Origin: Pseudomonas sp. St316
GTDB lineage: Bacteria > Pseudomonadota > Gammaproteobacteria > Pseudomonadales > Pseudomonadaceae
Reading direction: 5' to 3'
Length of the DNA stretch: 64,000 nt
Assembly: GCF_018325905.1 (NCBI RefSeq)
Contig: NZ_AP021901.1
Location: forward strand, 5,860,001-5,924,000
How positions within the stretch are numbered: position 1 is the stretch's first letter; the number at the start of each line of letters is the position of its first letter. Shown in pieces: positions 48,350 through 58,460 of this stretch. The translations under genes and the position numbers were made by a program. Below the pieces are notes generated by a model. The model worked only from the letters and a program-made list of their open reading frames with translations. It did not search any database and was not told the DNA's origin.

Positions 48350-50296
48350 ATGCGCCTGAAGTTGCTGACCAATCTCAACACCCTTCTTTTAGTCGCCGTA
48401 TGCCTGGGCCTCGGGGCCACGTTGTGGTGGTCGCAGATCGCCTTGGAGCGCCCCTATCTGCTGATGGAACGCTACCTGGGTCTGTCGCGGCAGTTTCAGG
48501 CCGAGGTGGCCCGCAACATCGAGCAATACCTGAACAGCGGCGATGCCCTGCGCCTGAGCGCCGCGACCCAGGCCCTGGAAACCTTGCGAAAGGAACTCGA
48601 TGAGTTCCCGCCGGAGCTGGCCAGGACCCTGCGCCCGAGCCTGTCCAACCTCGACAGTTTCAGCAAGACCGACCTGCTGGGCGCCGGCAAACTGGCCGGT
48701 GATCCTCAGGCCCTGCTGCTCCAGGCCGAACGTGAGTTGAGTGCCAGCCTCGACCAGCTTGCCCAATACGCCCAGGGCGCCCCGGCCTACTTGCCACCGC
48801 TGTTCGCCGCTTCGCAGCACTTGGGCCGGCTTTCACTCACCCGAGACAAACTGGTCAGCAGCGGCCGCAGCGAAATGGCCGCCGACGTCGAGCGGGAGCT
48901 GCAGAACATCCGCACCCAGGCCGCCCAACTCGATGGCCTGCCGCTGCTCGGCGTGACGGCCAGCAGTGAAGCCGCCGGCGATGATTTCGCCGCGCTGATG
49001 GGCCTGCAAACCCAGGAAAAAACCGCCGCCGAAGATGCCGGCATCGCCCTCAAGCGCGAACTCAACAGCCTGCTCGGCCGCTACCCCTCCGAACTGGGAC
49101 GCACCCGCGAGCTGATCCAGAAGCGCAGCGAACTGAGCAGCGCCACGCACTTGAAAATTACCGATGTACAACAGGCGATCGATGCCATGGAGCCTGCGGT
49201 TCGTGCTCAACATGGGCAGATCCAGGGTGAGGTGCGGATGATCCAGGGGGTGATGATCGGCCTGATCCTGCTGATCGCGCTGCTCATCGACACTTTGCAA
49301 CGCCGCCTCGCCCGGACCTTGACCCACCTGGCGCCAGCCTTGTCGACCTGGGCGGAGGGCGATTTCAGCCGCGACATCCATGTGGGCGCCAGCAACCGCG
49401 AGTTGCAGGACATCGAAGCGTCGCTCAATCGGCTGCGGGCTTATCTGGTGGATCTGGTGGGCACCATTCGCGTCAACGCCGAGCAGGTTGCCGGCAGCAG
49501 CCGAGCCCTGGCCGAGTTAAGCGGCGAGTTGCACGGCGGTGCCGAGGACCAGGCCGGCGACACGGCGCTGATCCGCGACTCCCTGAGCGAACTGGAAGCG
49601 ACGATCCAGCAAGTGGCCGGCGATGCCAGCCAGGCCGCCGACGCCAGTCGCAGCGCCGGGCAGGCGGTGGAGCAAGGGCAGAAAGTCATCGGCCTGAGCC
49701 TCACCGGCCTGCACGCACTGGTGGGGGAAGTGCAAGGCAACGCGCAGATGATCGAACAACTGGCCGAGGAATCGGCCACCATTGGCGGCGTATTGACGGT
49801 GATTCGCTCAATCGCCGACCAGACCAACCTGCTGGCCCTCAACGCCGCCATCGAAGCGGCCCGCGCCGGGGAGATGGGCCGGGGCTTTGCGGTGGTGGCC
49901 GAGGAAGTCCGCTCCCTGGCCCAACGCACGACCGGTGCCACCGCCGAAATCCAGACACTGATCGCCCGCCTGCAACTGGCCGCGCGCCAATCGGTGGATG
50001 GCATGCGCGCCCAGGTCGAACACGCCGAAGCCACCGCCAACCAGGCCCAAGCGGCCGACGGTGCGCTGGATGAAATCGTCGGCGCCATCCAGACCATCGC
50101 CGACACCGCCGTGCGCATCGCCGACGTCACCGCCCAACAGAGCGGCGCCGTCAGCGAAATCCGCGACCACAGCGAACGAATCCACCAACTGGGCGGCGAC
50201 AACCTGCTGCGCATCGGCCAAGGCCGGGAACAGGGTGACAACCTGCTGGTACTGGGCGGGCGGCTGCACACGGCGGTGCAGGCATTCCGGGTGTAA
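48350..50296 (+). CDS. ctpL: Methyl-accepting chemotaxis protein, CtpL-like
   Basis: A 648-residue chemoreceptor. An N-terminal membrane anchor (residues about 9-30), a periplasmic helical sensor, a second membrane segment (about 300-318), a HAMP-like linker and a signalling domain with the hairpin tip [21 protein letters not shown] are visible. The order gcbA-ctpL matches PA4843-PA4844, where CtpL serves phosphate and chloroaniline taxis. Ligand specificity here is inferred. Confidence 0.85.
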   Translation: MRLKLLTNLNTLLLVAVCLGLGATLWWSQIALERPYLLMERYLGLSRQFQAEVARNIEQYLNSGDALRLSAATQALETLRKELDEFPPELARTLRPSLSNLDSFSKTDLLGAGKLAGDPQALLLQAERELSASLDQLAQYAQGAPAYLPPLFAASQHLGRLSLTRDKLVSSGRSEMAADVERELQNIRTQAAQLDGLPLLGVTASSEAAGDDFAALMGLQTQEKTAAEDAGIALKRELNSLLGRYPSELGRTRELIQKRSELSSATHLKITDVQQAIDAMEPAVRAQHGQIQGEVRMIQGVMIGLILLIALLIDTLQRRLARTLTHLAPALSTWAEGDFSRDIHVGASNRELQDIEASLNRLRAYLVDLVGTIRVNAEQVAGSSRALAELSGELHGGAEDQAGDTALIRDSLSELEATIQQVAGDASQAADASRSAGQAVEQGQKVIGLSLTGLHALVGEVQGNAQMIEQLAEESATIGGVLTVIRSIADQTNLLALNAAIEAARAGEMGRGFAVVAEEVRSLAQRTTGATAEIQTLIARLQLAARQSVDGMRAQVEHAEATANQAQAADGALDEIVGAIQTIADTAVRIADVTAQQSGAVSEIRDHSERIHQLGGDNLLRIGQGREQGDNLLVLGGRLHTAVQAFRV

Positions 50297-50322
50297 TCGA
50301 CAGCGATCCCGACCCCATTTCC

Positions 50323-50815
50323 CTGTGGGAGAGAGCTTGCTCGCGATGGCGGTGCATCAGTTTGCATCAATGTTGGATGTGTCGCCGTCATCGCGAGCAA
50401 GCTCGCTCCCACATTGATTCGGGGGGACTCGGGAACTGATGTTCACCGCGAATCTCCTGTGGGAGGGAGCTTGCTCGCGAAAGCGCCGGGTCAGCTTGCA
50501 CCGGTGTTGAATGTACCGCCGTCATCGCGAGCAGGCTCGCTCCCACATTGATTCGGGGGACTCGGGAACTGATGTTCACCGCGAATCTCCTGTGGGAGCG
50601 AGCTTGCTCGCGAAAGCGCCGGGTCAGCTTGCACCGGTGTTGAATGTACCGCCGTCATCGCGAGCAGGCTCGCTGCCACATTGATTCGGGGGACTCGGGA
50701 ACTGATGTTCACCGCGAATCTCCTGTGGGAGCGAGCCTGCTCGCGATGGCGGTGCATCAGCGTGCATCAATGTTGGATGTGTCGCCGCCGTCGCGAGCAA
50801 GCTCCCACGAGTTCA
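50323..50815. repeat. Tandem REPIN array, four units of about 133 bases
   Basis: The CTGTGGGAG unit start recurs at 50323, 50457, 50590 and 50723 (134, 133 and 133 bases). Units share TTGATTCGGGGGACTCGGGAACTG links; the first link has one extra G. The array fills most of the 675-base gap between ctpL and aroQ. In P. aeruginosa the dsbD-like gene lies in this gap and is absent here. Confidence 0.9.
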
Positions 50816-50971
50816 TTTCCGTCGGGATGACCGGATCACGGGCCAGGGTCACAAATTTCGCGCAAACATCGGTCATCGTGCTGGCTATTGCAGAGAACTG
50901 GACAGTCATAAAGGCTTTGCGGCATAGTCGCCAGGTTCTGATACCTGCTCACAGATAACAAGGAACAGCAG

Positions 50972-51424
50972 ATGGCGACCCTATTGGTCCTGCATGGACC
51001 CAACCTGAACCTGCTGGGCACCCGTGAACCGGGCGTCTACGGGGCCGTGACCCTGGCGCAGATCAACCAGGACCTGGAGCAGCGGGCCCGCAACGCCGGC
51101 CATCATTTGCTCTATCTGCAAAGCAACGCCGAATATGAATTGATCGACCGTATCCATGCCGCCCGTGGCGAAGGCGTGGATTTCATTTTGATCAATCCAG
51201 CAGCTTTTACACACACAAGTGTCGCATTACGTGACGCGCTGCTGGCGGTGAGCATCCCATTCATCGAAGTGCATTTATCCAACGTGCACAAACGCGAACC
51301 TTTCCGCCATCACTCCTACTTCTCCGATGTAGCGGTGGGAGTGATCTGCGGCCTTGGCGCCAGCGGTTACCGACTGGCTCTGGAGGCCGCCCTAGAGCAG
51401 CTTGAAAGACCGGCAACGGCTTGA
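50972..51424 (+). CDS. aroQ: Type II 3-dehydroquinate dehydratase
   Basis: A 150-residue type II dehydroquinase catalysing 3-dehydroquinate to 3-dehydroshikimate. The [17 protein letters not shown] segment holds the catalytic Tyr23, and [17 protein letters not shown] and [16 protein letters not shown] are diagnostic. It is followed after 48 bases by accB, the conserved aroQ-accB-accC order. Confidence 0.96.
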   Translation: MATLLVLHGPNLNLLGTREPGVYGAVTLAQINQDLEQRARNAGHHLLYLQSNAEYELIDRIHAARGEGVDFILINPAAFTHTSVALRDALLAVSIPFIEVHLSNVHKREPFRHHSYFSDVAVGVICGLGASGYRLALEAALEQLERPATA

Positions 51425-51472
51425 ACAACAAGCGTTAAACGCCCCTGACCGACCCTTGGGAGTTGATGATTC

Positions 51473-51937
51473 ATGGATATCCGTAAAGTTAAGAAATTGA
51501 TCGAATTGCTGGAAGAGTCCGGCATCGACGAGCTTGAGATCAAGGAAGGCGAAGAGTCCGTACGCATCAGCCGCCACAGCAAGACCCCTGCCCAGCAGTT
51601 CTATGCACCGGCACCGATGCAGGCTCCAGCCGCCGCGCCTGCTCCAGCAGCAGCCCCGGTTGCCGCCGCAGCGCCAGCCGCACCGGCGGCACCAGTGCTC
51701 AACGGCACTGTCGCTCGTTCGCCAATGGTGGGCACGTTCTATCGCAAGTCTTCGCCATCCTCGCCGTCCTTCGTTGAAGTCGGCCAGACCGTGAAGAAAG
51801 GCGACACCCTGTGCATCGTCGAAGCCATGAAGATGATGAACCACATCGAAGCTGAAACCAGCGGTGTGATCGAGTCCATCCTCGTCGAAGACGGCCAGCC
51901 GGTTGAGTACGACCAACCGCTGTTCACCATCGTTTGA
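51473..51937 (+). CDS. accB: Biotin carboxyl carrier protein of acetyl-CoA carboxylase
   Basis: A 154-residue BCCP. The N-terminal [17 protein letters not shown] domain is joined by an Ala/Pro-rich linker (residues about 44-78) to the biotinyl domain, with the biotin-accepting Lys120 in EAMKM. It works with AccC in malonyl-CoA synthesis. Confidence 0.97.
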   Translation: MDIRKVKKLIELLEESGIDELEIKEGEESVRISRHSKTPAQQFYAPAPMQAPAAAPAPAAAPVAAAAPAAPAAPVLNGTVARSPMVGTFYRKSSPSSPSFVEVGQTVKKGDTLCIVEAMKMMNHIEAETSGVIESILVEDGQPVEYDQPLFTIV

Positions 51938-51954
51938 ACCGCGGAGAGCCTTTG

Positions 51955-53310
51955 ATGACTGCGAAGTTGGAAAAAGTTCTGATCGCTAACCGCGGTGAGA
52001 TCGCCCTGCGGATTCTGCGTGCCTGCAAAGAGATGGGCATCAAGACCGTCGCCGTTTACTCCAAGGCCGACAAAGAACTGATGCACCTGGGCCTGGCGGA
52101 CGAATCCGTCTGCATCGGTCCGGCGTCGGCTGCGCACTCCTACCTGCACATCCCGGCGATCATCGCCGCTGCCGAAGTGACCGGTGCCACCGCCATTCAC
52201 CCTGGCTACGGCTTCCTGGCGGAAAACGCCGACTTCGCCGAACAGGTCGAAAACTCCGGTTTCGCCTTCATTGGCCCGAAAGCCGACACCATTCGCCTGA
52301 TGGGCGACAAGGTTTCGGCCAAGCACGCCATGATCGCAGCGGGTGTACCGACCGTTCCGGGTTCCGACGGCCCGCTGCCTGAAGACGAAGAAACCGCTTT
52401 GCGCATCGGTCGCGAAGTCGGTTATCCGGTGATCATCAAGGCCGCTGGCGGCGGCGGCGGTCGCGGCATGCGCGTGGTACACAAGGAAGAAGACCTGATT
52501 TCCTCGGCGAAACTGACCCGCTCCGAAGCGGGCGCGGCGTTCGGCAACCCGATGGTCTACCTGGAAAAATTCCTGACCAACCCACGTCACGTCGAAGTCC
52601 AGGTGCTGTCCGACGGCCAGGGCCATGCGATCCATCTGGGCGACCGCGATTGCTCGCTGCAACGTCGTCACCAGAAGGTTCTCGAAGAAGCGCCGGCACC
52701 GGGCATCGACGAGCAGGCTCGCCAAGAAGTCCTGGCACGCTGCGTCAAGGCCTGCATCGACATCGGCTACCGTGGCGCCGGCACTTTCGAGTTCCTGTAC
52801 GAGAACGGTCATTTCTACTTCATCGAAATGAACACCCGTGTTCAGGTGGAGCACCCGGTCTCGGAAATGGTCACGGGTATCGACATCGTCAAGGAGATGC
52901 TTAGCATCGCCGCTGGCAACAAGCTGTCGTTCACCCAGGATGACGTGGTCATCCGCGGTCACGCGCTGGAATGCCGGATCAACGCCGAAGACCCGAAAAC
53001 CTTCATGCCAAGCCCAGGCACGGTCAAGCATTTCCATGCCCCGGGCGGCAATGGCGTTCGCGTCGATTCGCACCTGTACAGCGGTTATGCCGTTCCACCG
53101 AACTACGATTCGTTGATCGGCAAGCTGATCACCTACGGGGCGACCCGTGACGAAGCCATGGCGCGCATGCGCAATGCGCTGGACGAAATCGTGGTAGACG
53201 GGATCAAGACCAACATCCCGCTGCACCGCGACCTGGTCCGTGACGAAGGCTTCTGCAAAGGCGGCGTCAACATCCATTACCTGGAACACAAGCTGGGCAG
53301 CCAGCACTGA
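51955..53310 (+). CDS. accC: Biotin carboxylase subunit of acetyl-CoA carboxylase
   Basis: A 451-residue ATP-grasp biotin carboxylase. The ATP lid [28 protein letters not shown] and [14 protein letters not shown] are intact. The ATG at 51955 is preceded by GGAGAG; an earlier in-frame ATG at 51934 overlaps accB. It ends with a strong terminator before the convergent toxin gene. Confidence 0.97.
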   Translation: MTAKLEKVLIANRGEIALRILRACKEMGIKTVAVYSKADKELMHLGLADESVCIGPASAAHSYLHIPAIIAAAEVTGATAIHPGYGFLAENADFAEQVENSGFAFIGPKADTIRLMGDKVSAKHAMIAAGVPTVPGSDGPLPEDEETALRIGREVGYPVIIKAAGGGGGRGMRVVHKEEDLISSAKLTRSEAGAAFGNPMVYLEKFLTNPRHVEVQVLSDGQGHAIHLGDRDCSLQRRHQKVLEEAPAPGIDEQARQEVLARCVKACIDIGYRGAGTFEFLYENGHFYFIEMNTRVQVEHPVSEMVTGIDIVKEMLSIAAGNKLSFTQDDVVIRGHALECRINAEDPKTFMPSPGTVKHFHAPGGNGVRVDSHLYSGYAVPPNYDSLIGKLITYGATRDEAMARMRNALDEIVVDGIKTNIPLHRDLVRDEGFCKGGVNIHYLEHKLGSQH

Positions 53311-53327
53311 CGTTTCAAGTGATGTAG

Positions 53328-53362
53328 AAAAGACCCCGGTCCATTGGCCGGGGTCTTTTTTT
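53328..53362 (+). terminator. Intrinsic terminator of accC (bidirectional)
   Basis: AAAGACCCCGG/CCGGGGTCTTT stem (53329-53339 with 53348-53358) followed by a T-run. The matching A-run on the other side allows it also to stop minus-strand transcription from the toxin gene. Confidence 0.9.
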
Positions 53363-53390
53363 GCCTGCTTGCAGGATGCCGATCAATGGA

Positions 53391-56300
53391 TCAGCTCAGC
53401 ACGACCGTGGGGAATGCATGGGCTTCGATCTGCGCCGCAGTCGCTGGCCTGCCCTGGACAGTGCTGACGGCACCAGTGGCATTGGCGACCAGGGGATCGC
53501 TGCGCAAGCGCGTCATAAACCCGCGCGCGCGTAGCGACACCGGATCAGAGCTCTTTTTCGCACGCGCCAACACCGGTATGTAGTAGCGCTCGACCTGATT
53601 CCGAGAGGTCTTGAACACCGAGGTGACACCGCTGCGCAGGTCTAGCGACACGCCGTAGGTATTGCCGAAGCAGGAAGAATACGACCAATGATCCCAAGTG
53701 GGTCGCAGGCCCTGGCGCCTCATCACCGACCTGACCCGCCCGCCAATGTCGGCGCCCGTCAACCAGTCCCCGCCTACCAGGGAGACACGGATGTCCCGCG
53801 CCGTTCCGCCCAGGCGCTGGGTGATATCGCGAAGGCTGCGCTCGATCAGCGCGCGGATATTGTGATCGAAATGGATAACGGCCCCCGCCTTGGTGGCCGG
53901 GTTGTACAACGACGCGATCACGCACGTCTGCGCATTCAACGAGAACAGATAGTTGTCCGCCGTCGCCTCACTGAACCTCGCCACCACGGCCTCGCCCTGC
54001 AACGCACCCCTCGATACATCCGGGAAGACATGACCCGCAAACGCCTCGCGCAAATCACTCACTCGCCCAAGGACAAGCGTTTGCTCATTGCCCCCCTTCA
54101 AGCCGACTGAGTTGTGCGTCCATTGGCCATTTCCCATTCTGCGGATGGGCAGGTTGTACAGAGCGCCGGGGCGACTGGCATCCACCAGGCACAAACCGCC
54201 GAAATGAGGATCTTCCTTCACCTGGTAGTACTTGCCCCTGCTGCGTATGAAATAAGTATTGAGCGGCTGCGATGCACTGGACGGGCTGCGATAGGTCCCC
54301 TGGTAAATGCCCTCTTCGGTCACCCGCTCCAGGTTCTCGGGGGTTTTGCTGACCGCCTGTTTCGGCTTGAAGCGCATGGGCTGGATGATCGGTCCGGTTT
54401 CCTTGGCCATCAGCGGCGTCATGCGTTTCAAGCGCTGCCCGGACAATGGCATGGACTTCACGACAAGCTTCAGGCTTCTGGCCGCAGGCCCCAGTATCGA
54501 AGCGAGGGGTCCTGCTCCCAACGCGGCGAACAGTCCCCCCCAAGAGGCCATCAACCAGTGGCCCAGCGCGCTCTCCGTATCCCCCTGCCCATGCGCCTGG
54601 GCAGCTTGCTTGACACTGGCGGCAATCAAGGTTGCATCCAGCAGCAGAGCAAAGGGCGGATAAACCAGGCACACCGGCGCCGATGCAAACAGCAACCCCT
54701 TGATAACCTGCTGCCTGATCACTTCGGCACGGCTCTGGGTGACGTCTTCCACATCGGTGACAGCCCGCTCGATGTAAGCATCGAACTCTGCCTGGATATC
54801 GCTCACTCGATTGAACTCGCGCAACGTATCGACGCCGATGTTCGCCGCCGCCAGAGCCATCAGTGAACGCCTGACTGCCGTACGGGCACCGAGGCCGACC
54901 CGCTCCAGCACGTAGTCATGCAGGCGCGCGGCGACCTTTCCGGGAAAGTCCTGGTAGCGGCGAAACGCGACACCGTCCGGAGCGTCAGGCGTGTACAACC
55001 AGGACGAGCCCTTCGGATCGAAGTAGGTGAAGACGTAGACGCCCAGCACGATATGACCGCCAACGGAAAACCTGACCACCCCTTCACGCTGCACGACAGC
55101 CCCCGAATACACCGGACCGACCACCGGCATCGCTTCACTCAGGAGGGTGACTTGTCGAGTGAGCCACCAGAACTCAGTCGCGCTCAACTGGAACTGGCCC
55201 ATTGCGACACGCAGGTCACGGTCCATCCGGGTCAGCAACAGGTTACGGTAGGCATTGCGACGCAGGGTGTATTCAGTGGCATGGGCGTCGAGGAACCGGG
55301 CACGGATCTGCCGCGCATACTGCTCACCCACGTAGGCCCGCCGAAGATAGGACGCCAACTCCGCACTGCGGACCTGCCCCAGGTCCTGCCCCATCGACGA
55401 GCGCACGCCTTTTCGCGGATTGTCGATGCCCCAGTTGTCGTCATAGCCGTAGATGGCCAGCTCCAGCAGGCTGGCGACTTTCGTCTTGCCATCGGCCAAC
55501 CCCGGGCTGTAGTCGATCAGCACCGTTGCAGGATCGACGCCCCCCTGCACACCTTTGCTGCGCATATAAGGGGCAATGGCTTGCGTGACGATACGCTTGG
55601 CGAAATCCACGAAAACTTCGTAGCCCTCCATCTGCTGGCTGAACACCTCCTGGTGAACCAGAAGCTCCTGGCTCAGGCTGCTGATGTTTCGCCGGGATTC
55701 AAGCGGCAAGGCGGCGTACCAGCGAGGCGACTCATCCGCCTCCACCTGTGCCAGGTTGTTGTTCAGGCCCATCGCAACGAGGTCTTCCAGGCAAGCCCTG
55801 AAACCGCTCACCGCCCCCCGGGGATCCTTGCTCGAATCCCAGGTCATCGGCTTGTCCACCACGCTGGCAAAGTACTCCCGTGCCCCGCTCCGCTCGACTG
55901 GAGAAATACGCTGCAGCAAGTACGCGCGACCGGCTTCGCTACGGGTCCATGTGCCCATTTCCACGCTGACGGCCCATAACGAAGGCAACTCGATCCACTC
56001 CTGACCATCCGGCTTGTCGGGGGCATACAGCAGCAGGTCGCCTTGCAGGTCCTGACGATAGAACAGGAGAAAATCGGCGCAACGCAGAGCATTCGCAAGC
56101 ACCACGCAACTGACCCGCCAGGCGCTAGTGGCTTGCGCCGGGACCTCGCTCTCCCACAAGGCTTTGACCGCCTCATGGTTCGCCTGCTTCAGGTGACCCG
56201 CACAGCGAGCAACGAATGCGCTTTGCTGCAGCCGGGCCGTGAACCAATCGAGCAGGGCGTCTTTCAGATCCCCCCGAGCATACGGTTCGTGCAGCGCTCG

Positions 56301-57359
56301 CCAGTACCCCGCCGGGGCATCGACGTCCGCCAGCAATTGGCTCATGAATGCGGGTGTAAGCGGCTGGTTGCGCAGCATGGCGCCGTTTTCCACCAAGAAC
56401 ACCGAAACGGCATCCGGCCTGACCGGGCCGGCTGCCAGCAACTCACTCAGGCTATGGGTGCGCACCGGCTGGCCCATTACACTTCGCCACTGCAATTGCA
56501 CCCGAATGCTGTCAGGTTCGACCTCCATGTCCAACTCATGCCTGACATAGTCCTGGGCCAACTGCCGGGCGAACGCCCGCAATGACCCCAGGCCCTCGAG
56601 CAACCTGTCTACCAGCACCTGCGCCTGGGTGGTTCGGTCCTGGAAAAGCTCGAGTTGCCTACGGTCAGCTTCGCCCAGCCCCCGCAACCAGTCAGGCAGT
56701 TGCGAACGGGCGAGCGCTTGCAAACTCTGACGCTGCGATGCGCTCGCCAATGCGACCAGCTCGCTCATCCGACGCCAGCCCTCCTGAAGCTCTTCAAGCT
56801 GGCCCCGTAGCGCATCAACGTCCAGACCTGCCAATCGGTCCGGCTGGAAAATCATGACGACGTCGGCCATGTGATCTTCGAGCCGTTGCTTGATCAACTC
56901 CATCAAAGAGGCTTCGCCCTCGACCATTCGCCAATGCCGTCGCAGATAGGCCCGATAATGGCTGACAAGGCCCGAAGCGATGCTTTCCACCACCTGGGCG
57001 ATGACTTCCTGGCGCTCGACCGCCATCCCCCGATCAGCCGCGTCGGGCCAACGGTAGGGCGCGTCCCGCTCTTCGTCGGGCATGACAGGCTGCTGGTCGA
57101 TCAAGCGTTGCAACACCGTATCGAGCAGGGTGCCGATGAAGTGCGGATCGATGTTGCCTTGGTAATAATGGGTGCGCAGTTCGACCAGCAGATACTCCTC
57201 CAGCACCTCCAGCACGCTCATCTGGGCTTGCAGTCGAGGGTCGATGACTGCCTGCCAGCGCGTCAGTTTTTCCAGGACGGCTTGTACCGTTGCCGCCTGC
57301 GGGGAAGATATCGACTCCCTGCCGCTCACGTTTCTTTGCCGCTCGGCCGTGTTGTCCAT
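53391..57359 (-). CDS. Large toxin-like protein with C-terminal CheD/CNF-type deamidase domain
   Basis: A 1322-residue protein starting at 57359 with GGGAGGA upstream. The first ~850 residues are helical and resemble the dermonecrotic-toxin-like (DUF6543-type) module of Pseudomonas toxins (YGYDDNWGIDNPRKGVRSSM). Two hydrophobic stretches at about 886-960 (GLLFASAPVCLVYPPFALLL; ASWGGLFAALGAGPL) could form a membrane hairpin. A small domain at about 1020-1095 (YFIRSRGKYYQVKEDPHFGG) precedes a C-terminal domain with QTCVIASLYNPATKAGAVIH. Here Cys1146, His1163 and Ser1140 have CheD spacing (Cys+17, Cys-6), and GADIGG and GVSLDLRSGVTSVF echo the CheD C-terminus. It lies between accC and prmA. No signal peptide and no adjacent immunity gene are seen. 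Confidence 0.78.
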   Translation of the reverse strand: MDNTAERQRNVSGRESISSPQAATVQAVLEKLTRWQAVIDPRLQAQMSVLEVLEEYLLVELRTHYYQGNIDPHFIGTLLDTVLQRLIDQQPVMPDEERDAPYRWPDAADRGMAVERQEVIAQVVESIASGLVSHYRAYLRRHWRMVEGEASLMELIKQRLEDHMADVVMIFQPDRLAGLDVDALRGQLEELQEGWRRMSELVALASASQRQSLQALARSQLPDWLRGLGEADRRQLELFQDRTTQAQVLVDRLLEGLGSLRAFARQLAQDYVRHELDMEVEPDSIRVQLQWRSVMGQPVRTHSLSELLAAGPVRPDAVSVFLVENGAMLRNQPLTPAFMSQLLADVDAPAGYWRALHEPYARGDLKDALLDWFTARLQQSAFVARCAGHLKQANHEAVKALWESEVPAQATSAWRVSCVVLANALRCADFLLFYRQDLQGDLLLYAPDKPDGQEWIELPSLWAVSVEMGTWTRSEAGRAYLLQRISPVERSGAREYFASVVDKPMTWDSSKDPRGAVSGFRACLEDLVAMGLNNNLAQVEADESPRWYAALPLESRRNISSLSQELLVHQEVFSQQMEGYEVFVDFAKRIVTQAIAPYMRSKGVQGGVDPATVLIDYSPGLADGKTKVASLLELAIYGYDDNWGIDNPRKGVRSSMGQDLGQVRSAELASYLRRAYVGEQYARQIRARFLDAHATEYTLRRNAYRNLLLTRMDRDLRVAMGQFQLSATEFWWLTRQVTLLSEAMPVVGPVYSGAVVQREGVVRFSVGGHIVLGVYVFTYFDPKGSSWLYTPDAPDGVAFRRYQDFPGKVAARLHDYVLERVGLGARTAVRRSLMALAAANIGVDTLREFNRVSDIQAEFDAYIERAVTDVEDVTQSRAEVIRQQVIKGLLFASAPVCLVYPPFALLLDATLIAASVKQAAQAHGQGDTESALGHWLMASWGGLFAALGAGPLASILGPAARSLKLVVKSMPLSGQRLKRMTPLMAKETGPIIQPMRFKPKQAVSKTPENLERVTEEGIYQGTYRSPSSASQPLNTYFIRSRGKYYQVKEDPHFGGLCLVDASRPGALYNLPIRRMGNGQWTHNSVGLKGGNEQTLVLGRVSDLREAFAGHVFPDVSRGALQGEAVVARFSEATADNYLFSLNAQTCVIASLYNPATKAGAVIHFDHNIRALIERSLRDITQRLGGTARDIRVSLVGGDWLTGADIGGRVRSVMRRQGLRPTWDHWSYSSCFGNTYGVSLDLRSGVTSVFKTSRNQVERYYIPVLARAKKSSDPVSLRARGFMTRLRSDPLVANATGAVSTVQGRPATAAQIEAHAFPTVVLS

Positions 57360-57551
57360 CACATTCCTCCCTGTTGTGTGGACCCGCACCTTATCCGCCC
57401 GCCAGCCTCCCCATGTCATACATATATATATCGAAACACCAACCTGGACGGCGCATGACTCGCTTATCCACTTTGACGGCGACCTGGCGTACACTGCGCG
57501 CCTTTGCAGCCCCGCGCTGCCCCCCTGTAGATTTTTCCAAAGGTGCCCGCC

Positions 57552-58430
57552 ATGCCTTGGCTGCAAGTACGTCTGGCCATCAGCCCGGAACAAGCCGAAA
57601 CCTACGAAGACGCGTTTCTTGAAGTAGGCGCTGTGTCGGTAACCTTCATGGACGCCGAAGACCAGCCGATCTTCGAGCCGGAGCTCAATACCACCCCGCT
57701 GTGGTCCCACACCCACCTGCTGGCCCTGTTCGAAGGCGGCACCGAGGCGGCCAGTGTGCTGGCCCATCTCGAACTGCTGACCGGCAGCCCGCTGCCCGAG
57801 CATCACAGCGAAGTGATCGAGGACCAGGACTGGGAACGCAGCTGGATGGACAACTTCCAGCCGATGCGTTTCGGCCAGCGCTTGTGGATCGTCCCAAGCT
57901 GGCACGCCGCGCCAGAGCCGGATGCGGTCAACCTGCTGCTGGACCCGGGCCTGGCGTTCGGCACCGGCACCCACCCGACCACCGCACTGTGCCTGGAATG
58001 GCTCGACGGCCAGGACCTCAAGGGCTGCAACGTACTCGATTTCGGCTGCGGCTCGGGGATCCTGGCGATTGCCGCGCTCCTGCTGGGCGCCCGGGAAGCG
58101 GTCGGCACCGACATCGACGTCCAGGCCCTGGAAGCCTCCCGCGACAACGCCGGGCGCAACAACATCGCCGAAGGCCTGTTCCCGCTGTACTTGCCGCAGG
58201 ACTTGCCACAGGTCCAGGCCGACGTATTGGTGGCCAACATCCTGGCCGGCCCGCTGGTGTCCCTGGCGCCGCAACTGTCGAGCCTGGTCAAGCCGGGCGG
58301 ACGCCTGGCGCTGTCGGGCATCCTCGCCGAACAGGGCGAAGAAGTCGCCGCCGCTTATGCCGCGGACTTTGACCTGGACCCGATCGCCAATCGCGATGGC
58401 TGGGTGCGCATCACCGGACGTCGGCGCTAG
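57552..58430 (+). CDS. prmA: Ribosomal protein L11 methyltransferase
   Basis: A 292-residue PrmA. The N-terminal L11-recognition domain ([16 protein letters not shown]) is followed by the SAM domain with [20 protein letters not shown] and [24 protein letters not shown] is diagnostic. The ATG at 57552 is used. It methylates L11 lysines and the N-terminus. Confidence 0.95.
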   Translation: MPWLQVRLAISPEQAETYEDAFLEVGAVSVTFMDAEDQPIFEPELNTTPLWSHTHLLALFEGGTEAASVLAHLELLTGSPLPEHHSEVIEDQDWERSWMDNFQPMRFGQRLWIVPSWHAAPEPDAVNLLLDPGLAFGTGTHPTTALCLEWLDGQDLKGCNVLDFGCGSGILAIAALLLGAREAVGTDIDVQALEASRDNAGRNNIAEGLFPLYLPQDLPQVQADVLVANILAGPLVSLAPQLSSLVKPGGRLALSGILAEQGEEVAAAYAADFDLDPIANRDGWVRITGRRR

Positions 58431-58460
58431 AATGAGCGCCTGTATCCACCGGATTGCCGC

